Shown here: piece after piece, positions 9,201 to 10,037 of the stretch | How positions within the stretch are numbered: the stretch's first letter is position 1 | Layout: each line of letters starts with the position of its first letter | Assembly (NCBI GenBank): GCA_003451645.1 | Contig: DMER01000082.1 | Coordinates: 385 to 10,421 of the forward strand | From: Alphaproteobacteria bacterium | Lineage (GTDB): Bacteria > Pseudomonadota > Alphaproteobacteria > Micropepsales > Micropepsaceae | Length of the DNA stretch: 10,037 nucleotides | Direction: 5' to 3' | The notes under the pieces: generated by a model | Seen by the model: the letters and a program-made list of their open reading frames with translations, nothing else | Databases searched by the model: none | What the model was told of the DNA's origin: nothing | Program-made: the position numbers and the translations under genes

Positions 9201-10037
9201 CGGGCGGCAAGCTGATCAAAACGGGGGGCGGCCTCTTGGCGCTCTCTGGCAATAACACCTTTGATGGCGGCATCGACATCATGGGCGGCGGCATTAGCCT
9301 AGGCAGCAACAATGCGGCGGGTACCGGGCCAATCCGCACATTCGCGACCGTAATCGATTATTCGAATGGCGTGAACAATGCCGCACCCATCATCCTGGCC
9401 TCCAATGACACGCAGCTTCAGGTTTTGGTTGGCTCTGCCGAGCAATCCGGCGCGATCTCAGAGACGGGCGGCTTGCGGCCGCTTGAGAAGATTGGTGCCG
9501 GCAATCTGACGCTGTCGGGCACCAACACCTATACCGGCCTCACAACCATTAGCGGGGGCCAGTTGACGCTATCCGGTGGCGCGGCCATTGCGGACAGCGC
9601 GGATGTCGACATTGCCAGCGGCGCGACACTGCGCGTGGCGCAAAGCGAGACCATCGGCGCGCTGGTGGGCTTGGGCGCGCTGCAACTCGATAGCGGCGCG
9701 GTCTTGAATGTGGGCGGCGACAACACCTCCTTCATTTATGATGGCAATACGGCGGGCTTGGGTGGCCTGACGAAATCGGGCACAGGCCGGTTGACGATGC
9801 TGGGCGATTACTCAGCCTCCGGAGCATTGACCTTGGCGCAGGGCCAACTGGCAGTGCACACCGGAGGTGATCTCGCCAACGCCTCGAGCTTTAGCGTCGC
9901 CTCTGGCGCCACCGCCTTCTTGGGCGGGCAATTGCTGGGCGTCAATGGCACCGGCATGACCGGCACCAATCTGGGGGCGCTGTCGGTGGCCAATACCGGC
10001 CGCCTCTATCTGGACGATAACACCGCGCTGAACGCCG
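152..10037 (+). CDS. Giant autotransporter-type surface protein with PATR repeats (5' part; continues past the window)
   Basis: A single uninterrupted frame of 3,295 codons (152-10036) with no stop. It starts with a Sec-type signal peptide and continues as a Gly/Thr/Asn/Ser/Ala-rich passenger carrying about 30 passenger-associated transport repeats. These are a hallmark of type V-secreted proteins, whose passengers form right-handed beta-helices outside the cell. No protease, lipase or other catalytic motif was recognised, so a structural or adhesive role is the best inference. The mature part has only two cysteines (residues 1872 and 1881). The C-terminal translocator barrel is not in view and must lie beyond the right edge if this is a classical autotransporter. 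Start choice: ATG 152 follows the upstream stop by 3 bases but has only a weak GGG (142-144) in front. ATG 200 has AGGGG at 187-191 with 8-base spacing and gives a shorter, more canonical signal peptide. The longer frame is listed; 200 is a serious alternative. Confidence 0.93.
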   Translation, partial: MGHKHQRPATSTGAKSMAVCLRAALRTTTAALALLATQSVGAAITVQNGDTLNLNGATQSTDTLELIDGSVINGTLNASTAFNVRNGTISAFLSGSGLLTKSTGGVVTLASANNYTGTSQLFAGTLQLLSSASLGTGRVRTTFGVLDVSTGLNVLNEIELRNTGLAINVDAGTATWSGIISQETGVFGFEKTGAGNLRITNGSNTFAGPVKVSEGELTIAAMGGFQSSTELFNGAFLTFDISEGYTYNGVVSGTGRVSATGGQLILTAAQTLTNSTFTVNPGAGLILQSTATLGEGTNKVELRGGPDALTPALLDLGGTTQSIQRLDVSNVHNLVENGALIVSDEIAISEGTISANLAGAAGLTKDSSNNIVILSGANSYTGATVINGGTVIAQGGSAIGDASDVTIELDATLQLDFSETIGALAGAGAVDLQDNVLTVGRDGVDTTFSGLLAGTGALVKTGTGSLTLTGANTYEGGTTIEGGTLRVEDSLALGTGQIVTTGSVLDYADGINLANPITLDSNTTQLQVLTGSATQSGVISQDAGARPLEKIGAGTLIFTAANTYSGETTITAGTLRLAGAGQLFEGANVTVQSGATFDLTDRTQTLSTLTLNGNAIVTGEVFGDDPNAFLNVDTVAATTASGETAALDVAFASSGTVTKNGTGTLRIGGFPNFGFTGTVEHNAGTLQLIWGDALGSGTVNMNGDTILSLNNGTGNGQNFSNLINLAAAGAKIDVATNISVQHGDIFGTEGFEKAGFGLLGIAAPTSFTGLTKITEGGVQLREGLTGVYGSLTGPIEIGAAGYLDILRQDTALNLGGTISGAGGISTNGIFDFVSGTVIAGQWTLSGNNTYSGGTNVSAGTLRAGSATAFGTGFLNTNNSPLNAPGSIATISLNGFDISAAALLGNGVFDLTGNELTVNGSGGFVNGASFTAGTLTVADSANQSFGAVDLSPVQTLRVDGTVGLEGTGNVAPQAIVLGLNGRLDLEFLDQAEYVVTNIGGAGEIFLDNSLLTIDTPGSDVTLASLISGTGGSLKKTGAGVLELSGTNTFDGGIEVAQGTLRLANNAAAGTGVIRTTGSVIDYAAGASIGNHIVLDSNTTQLQVLTGIATQSGVIGESGGPRPLEKIGTGNLILTAANTYTGLTTVTDGRLQLGPGGSLAGNVHVGPSGNAWFDFNQSANYTYNGILSGGQVSLGATGAIIEWTGANTHSYTGIGDGTLLLSGAGTLGATTATVGLSGFTAAVLDLGGTTQTISTLNTFHEFGGNVFTNEVTNGTLNVNSVMNIESGTFSANLGGTGSLIKTTAGTATLSGTNTFTGPTTINAGTLVLQGGAALDDASDVVVNTSGTLQLNSSETIGSLAGSGNLILGAFTTLSSGNGNSSSTFSGVISGIGEFTKIGSGTITLSGANVHHHTNIDNGTVRLTAGGTLGDSSIVGVTMNGLGAGTTLDLGGTTQNILNLYIFGNTQQIVTGGSIIATALYNVESAEISANLGGTAGFLRTGAASSTILSGANSFSGVTTVDEGTLVLRNGAAIADSGQVVVESGATLQIDDAETLRSIASTGNVTLNSRLTLLNVSGEFGGSISGTSGLTTSHVAPFAAFTLSGVNTFSGQTTINGGKLILQNGSALADSNAVTVATGATLQLDASETIGSLAGSGAVTLGGTTLTTGGNDASTAFSGTFTGNSDSKLIKTGTGIFSVGHLGHSGETRVNAGALNFNGTAAGSVTVNSGGRLSGTHTINGDLINLGTLAPGNSPGTTTVLGNYTGGGVLEVEVQFDNASAPENGVTHDFLNIAGDVLGGPTTVSLLSFPPSFEPAATTGNGIEIIRVGGTTTDEDFAMTEYLFGDYFYNLAFVPAVIEGSNRFFLQSTLATPGCEVTTGNDACFIDSATDQTAAIDALAGNDTLQLTGPTDFSFDVSRIGTTYTNFEVFQKADVSTVTLTGTMADATQGIDVQNGTLIAGGGTLGANGRVNIFTPGTLQVASALTVGSIAGSGDIALGANTLTVGGDNTSTAFAGIISGSGDFEKQGSGIFTLSGANTLTGSLSLNDGGITVASGGTLGASTVDVFVQGTLDLGGTSQTVGSLGLASGAILNGALIVNGNAFAQVGTISADLTVTGSFDKAFGSGDLTLSGTNSFSSVGIGDGKLIAANDAAITDTASVNMSFIGFGIGPSLQILSDQTIGGLSGDPFSGLNLGAFNLTTGGNNASTSFDGVISSTTGKLVKTGAGVLTLSGNNIFSFAGGIDLLQGGLRLASDTAAGTGPITTFGSVIDYASGINNAAPVIINSNTTQVQVLAGSATQSGTISELGGPRPLEKIGAGALILSGSNTYTGATTITAGTLTAQGGSAIADTGAVSVAGDATFNLASSETIGALSGAGLVTLNANTLTAGSSFGNSTFSGVISGAGGLTKTGNSQLTLTGANTYTGLTTINDGQLAIGNGGTAGSIAGDVNVASGFLIFNRSDTLTFGGVLSGSNVAQIGTGVTILTGANTHASTSISAGTLRVQGTGTLGATNATVSIAGSFGPAILDLGGTTQTIGGFTLFQASNNTITNGTLIVNGGMNANEGSISANLQGTGPLFKGGAGVTTLSGTNTYTGATTVFDGTLILQGGSAIADAGVVTVTAPGTLQLANSETVGSLGASGAVVLGANTLTLGGNNASTAISGVISGIGGSLVKQGSGELVLSGANTFTGGTTIAGGTLELRGSMAAGTGAITTTGSTLRYGTDAMALANQVILDSNTTKLDVQVGSATQAGVISEANGPRGFEKTGGGLLILTADNTFTGTTTITSGGVSLGNGGTSGFVLGGIEIGAGANLAINRSDSIAMANGIAGAGSAFKRGAGTTTLSAQNTLNGAWIVEEGTLALGTNGRAGTSAVDVAVLGGIFDLGGSAQTVDQAVLDGGAINNGQLAFSGLRLGAGTIGASLVGAGQVVKDLPGLMILANANTYSGDTAVLSGTLQAGAAGAFSPNSRLVVGPNGLVDFGGFDATLPSLLGSGGLNIAGAQVTVGGDGASTLFSGTLTGAGGKLIKTGGGLLALSGNNTFDGGIDIMGGGISLGSNNAAGTGPIRTFATVIDYSNGVNNAAPIILASNDTQLQVLVGSAEQSGAISETGGLRPLEKIGAGNLTLSGTNTYTGLTTISGGQLTLSGGAAIADSADVDIASGATLRVAQSETIGALVGLGALQLDSGAVLNVGGDNTSFIYDGNTAGLGGLTKSGTGRLTMLGDYSASGALTLAQGQLAVHTGGDLANASSFSVASGATAFLGGQLLGVNGTGMTGTNLGALSVANTGRLYLDDNTALNA
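187..191 (+). promoter_or_regulatory. Candidate Shine-Dalgarno (AGGGG) for an ATG at 200
   Basis: AGGGG lies 8 bases before ATG 200. The alternative ATG at 152 has only GGG at 142-144, 7 bases upstream and overlapping the end of the previous gene. This site favours 200 as the true start. The near-contact of the previous stop with 152 favours the longer form through coupling. The sequence alone does not settle it. Confidence 0.4.
281..544 (+). other. N-terminal beta-helix entry region and first PATR
   Basis: The mature protein begins ITVQNGDTLNLNGATQST and continues through DGSVINGTLNASTAF to the first repeat at 431-538 (LTKSTGGVVTLASANNYTG). Short alternating-hydrophobic strands separated by G/N/D turns are typical of the first coils of an autotransporter passenger. 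No cap domain of a named family was recognised. Confidence 0.65.
545..1579 (+). repeat. Super-repeat unit I (modules A-B-C-D)
   Basis: Module A at 545-775 is the most diverged of its six copies (SLGTG, WSGIISQETG, FEKTGAGNL recognisable). Module B at 776-1015 contains YTYNGVVSG, matched by YTYNGILSG in unit III. Module C at 1016-1297 contains ATLGEG, LDLGGTTQSI and GTISANL. Module D at 1328-1579 contains AQGGSAIGD, ATLQL, SETIGALAGAG and a PATR ending in GANTYEGG. The next module A begins 1,077 bases after this one. The order is the same as in units III and V. Confidence 0.75.
1622..1849 (+). repeat. Super-repeat unit II, module A only
   Basis: A close copy of module A, 228 bases long: GTGQIVTTGSVLDYADG, LDSNTTQLQVLTGSATQSG, then RPLEKIGAG and a PATR ending AANTYSG. 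The DNA at 1796-1813 is identical to that at 7082-7099 in unit IV. Modules B, C and D do not follow; the sequence becomes irregular instead. Confidence 0.75.
1850..3343 (+). other. Irregular passenger segment with degenerate repeats
   Basis: About 1.5 kb in frame that does not follow the A-B-C-D order. It still looks beta-helical (VTVQSGATFDLTDRTQTLST, GTGTLRIGGF, NHNA-like turns, SGNNTYSGGT at 2685-2711). Repeats at 2113, 2399 and 2611 have lost parts of the consensus; for example SGNNTYSGG is preceded by an unusual FDFVSGTVIAGQW. It contains segments with no counterpart elsewhere in the window, such as FLNTNNSPLNAPGSIATISL (2768-2827) and EYVVTNIGGAGEIFLDN (3122-3172). A canonical repeat (SLKKTGAGVLELSGTNTFDG, from 3242) leads into unit III. 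No named domain recognised. Confidence 0.6.
3344..4381 (+). repeat. Super-repeat unit III (modules A-B-C-D)
   Basis: Module A at 3344-3571 (GSVIDYAAG, LDSNTTQLQVL, GPRPLEKIGTG, AANTYTG); B at 3572-3808 (GNVHVGPSG, YTYNGILSGG, GANTHSYTG); C at 3809-4096 (GAGTLGATTATV, LDLGGTTQTI, NGTLNVNSVMNI, GTNTFTG); D at 4127-4381 (LQGGAALDDASD, SETIGSLAGSG, STFSGVISG, then an atypical GANVHHH end). All four modules follow in the standard order. GC content falls sharply within module D, from about base 4200. Confidence 0.75.
4200..4920 (+). other. Low-GC mosaic stretch inside the passenger gene
   Basis: A hand count of 4201-4920 gives 370 G+C in 720 bases (51%). Samples just downstream and in a later unit give 82/120 (68%, 5041-5160) and 83/120 (69%, 7141-7260). 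Codons rare elsewhere in the gene cluster here (TTT, ATT, GGA, TTA, CTA, AGG, ACT, GCA). The reading frame is intact and the protein still follows the C-D module pattern. A patchy drop is also seen near 601-660, so composition is not perfectly uniform elsewhere. Confidence 0.6.
4412..5260 (+). repeat. Extra modules C', D' and D'' after unit III
   Basis: C' at 4412-4693 (GGTLGD, LDLGGTTQNI, AEISANLGG, GANSFSG), D' at 4724-4975 (NGAAIADSG, GATLQIDDAETL, poorly conserved repeat, GVNTFSG) and D'' at 5006-5260 (LQNGSALADS, GATLQLDASETIGSLAGSG, GNDASTAFSG, KLIKTGTG). C' and D' lie inside the low-GC stretch, while D'' is back to GC-rich codons. This is a partial duplication of the C-D half of a unit. 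Confidence 0.65.
5261..5752 (+). other. Internal passenger-terminating module with APGNSPGT motif
   Basis: It starts with turns of the type GSVTVNSGGRLSGT and continues to TLAPGNSPGTTTVLGNYTGG (5384-5443), a glutamate-rich strand (VLEVEVQF), then FLNIAGDVLGGPTTVSLLSF, GIEIIRVGG and finally NLAFVPAVIEGSNRFFLQST. In typical autotransporters, the series 'L-x-P-G-x-S-P-G-T ... G-x-Y-x-G-G-x-L-x-x-E ... D-x-L-x-I-x-G ... L-x-S' forms the last part of the passenger, shortly before the outer-membrane barrel. Here no barrel follows and the passenger continues for at least another 1,400 residues. The family resemblance is from recognition of the motif, not from a search. Confidence 0.7.
5753..6013 (+). 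other. Non-repeat linker module with the only cysteine pair
   Basis: This segment contains GCEVTTGNDACFID (cysteines at residues 1872 and 1881, C-X8-C), then DALAGNDTLQLTGP, a phenylalanine-rich strand FSFDVSRIGTTYTNFEVFQK, and STVTLTGT. The 'AGNDTLQL ... F-x-V-x-x-I-G-x-x-Y-x-N-F-E-x-F-x-K ... T-x-T-L-T-G-T' series resembles a segment I know from the N-terminal or between-domain part of other large autotransporters. It would fit the beginning of a second passenger. It occurs once in the window. Confidence 0.55.
6014..6868 (+). repeat. Partial unit: modules D-like, C and D
   Basis: D-like at 6014-6268 (GGTLGANGRV, LTVGSIAGSGDI, LTVGGDNTSTAFAG, GANTLTG), C at 6302-6556 (SGGTLGAS, LDLGGTSQTVG, GTISADL, GTNSFSS; shortened in its centre) and D at 6578-6868 (DAAITDTAS, SDQTIGGLSGDP, GGNNASTSFDG, LVKTGAGVLTLSG, longer than usual because of an insertion around FIGFGIGPS). 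This rebuilds the regular architecture after the cap and linker modules. Confidence 0.65.
6908..8212 (+). repeat. Super-repeat unit IV (modules A-D-B-C-D)
   Basis: Module A at 6908-7135 (GSVIDYASG, NSNTTQVQVLAGSATQSG, GPRPLEKIGAG); an extra D at 7166-7417 (AQGGSAIADTG, SETIGALSGAG, GANTYTG); B at 7418-7651 (GNGGTAGSIAGDV, NRSDTLTFGG, GANTHAS); C at 7652-7927 (GTGTLGATNATV, LDLGGTTQTIGG, NGTLIVNGGMN, GSISANL, GTNTYTG); D at 7958-8212 (LQGGSAIADAG, SETVGSLGASG, GNNASTAISG, GANTFTG). The unit is 1,347 bases to the next A. Subtracting the extra D (252) leaves 1,095, close to units I and V. Confidence 0.75.
8255..9268 (+). repeat. Super-repeat unit V (modules A-B-C-D)
   Basis: Module A at 8255-8485 is more diverged and one residue longer (LDSNTTKLDVQVGSATQAG, GPRGFEKTGGG). 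B at 8486-8722 (GNGGTSGFVLGGI, NRSDSIAMANG). C at 8723-8980 (LGTNGRAGTSAVDV, FDLGGSAQTVDQ, GTIGASLVGAG, ANTYSG). D-like at 9008-9268 (VVGPNGLVDFGG, VTVGGDGASTLFSG, KLIKTGGGLLALSG). The next A begins 1,056 bases after this one. Confidence 0.7.
9311..10037 (+). repeat. Super-repeat unit VI (A-D, then unassigned passenger to the window edge)
   Basis: Module A at 9311-9538 (NAAGTGPIRTFATVIDY, NDTQLQVLVGSAEQSG, LRPLEKIGAG, GTNTYTG) is followed directly by D at 9569-9823 (LSGGAAIADSAD, SETIGALVGLG, GGLTKSGTGRLTM, DYSASG), as at the start of unit IV. From 9824 the sequence (LTLAQGQLAVHTGGDLANAS, then LGVNGTGMTGTNLG) no longer matches the modules seen earlier. It may be the approach to another terminating region. 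Confidence 0.65.

Larger units (their letters stand above)
431..9823 (+). repeat. Array of about 30 passenger-associated transport repeats (PATR / autotransporter-associated beta strand repeats)
   Basis: The core is roughly 30-35 residues: G-x-L-x-K-x-G-x-G-x-L-x-L-S-G-x-N-T-Y-T-G-x-T-T-I-x-x-G-T-L-x-L. Approximate starts of copies that I could read: 431, 718, 1231, 1516, 1790, 2113 (weak), 2399 (weak), 2611 (weak), 3236, 3512, 3740 (weak), 4037, 4318, 4630, 4905 (weak), 5206, 6211, 6492, 6799, 7076, 7357, 7566, 7864, 8149, 8428, 8635, 8921, 9209, 9482 and 9763. The best matches to consensus are those at 1516, 7357, 8149 and 9482. In this family the repeats are associated with efficient export and with the beta-helix fold. 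Spacing is not constant, because each copy is the C-terminal end of one of several longer modules described in separate entries. Confidence 0.9.

Noticed and set aside
431..9823. CRISPR array or noncoding tandem repeats
   Set aside because: Repeats are protein-level, diverged in DNA, irregularly spaced and translated in one frame. There is no constant short repeat with unique spacers.

Overview
The window is almost entirely one gene: the 5' portion of a giant type V (autotransporter-like) surface protein. An open + strand frame runs from an ATG at 152 (or 200) to the right edge with no stop, giving 3,295 codons in view and no C-terminal barrel yet. I translated the frame in full by hand and found no stop codon or frameshift. 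Before it lie the last 48 codons of a same-strand gene whose product resembles the C-terminal part of a FecR domain. Its TAG (146-148) is three bases before the first candidate ATG, so the two are probably one transcription unit.

Organism: a Gram-negative bacterium with fairly high GC, most likely a proteobacterium and possibly an alphaproteobacterium. This rests on the signal peptide, the PATR-type repeats, GC/GG-rich codon use and FecR-autotransporter adjacency. No lineage marker such as rRNA or a housekeeping gene is present, so the taxonomic guess is weak.

Layout of the big protein: signal peptide (152-280); N-terminal beta-helix start (281-544); then about 30 copies of the passenger-associated transport repeat (consensus L-x-K-x-G-x-G-x-L-x-L-S-G-x-N-T-Y-T-G-x-T-T-I-x-x-G-T-L). 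These are not a simple tandem array. They sit inside four longer recognisable modules, called A, B, C and D here, which recur in the order A-B-C-D as a unit of about 1.06-1.1 kb. Units start at 545, 1622 (only A kept, followed by irregular sequence), 3344, 6908, 8255 and 9311.

Two regions break the pattern. A stretch at about 4200-4920 has much lower GC and different codon use, and lies between two copies of an identical 11-residue peptide. At about 5261-6013 there is a module with an APGNSPGT motif, which normally closes a passenger just before the membrane barrel. It is followed by a segment holding the only two cysteines of the mature protein, after which the repeats simply resume. This looks like an old end-to-end fusion of two passengers.

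How the genes would work together (inference): the FecR-like protein is probably envelope-located and may be co-expressed with, or regulate, the large adhesin-like passenger, which would be exported by Sec and displayed as a very long beta-helical fibre. No enzymatic domain was recognised in the visible passenger. All large antisense open frames are shadows of this repetitive gene.
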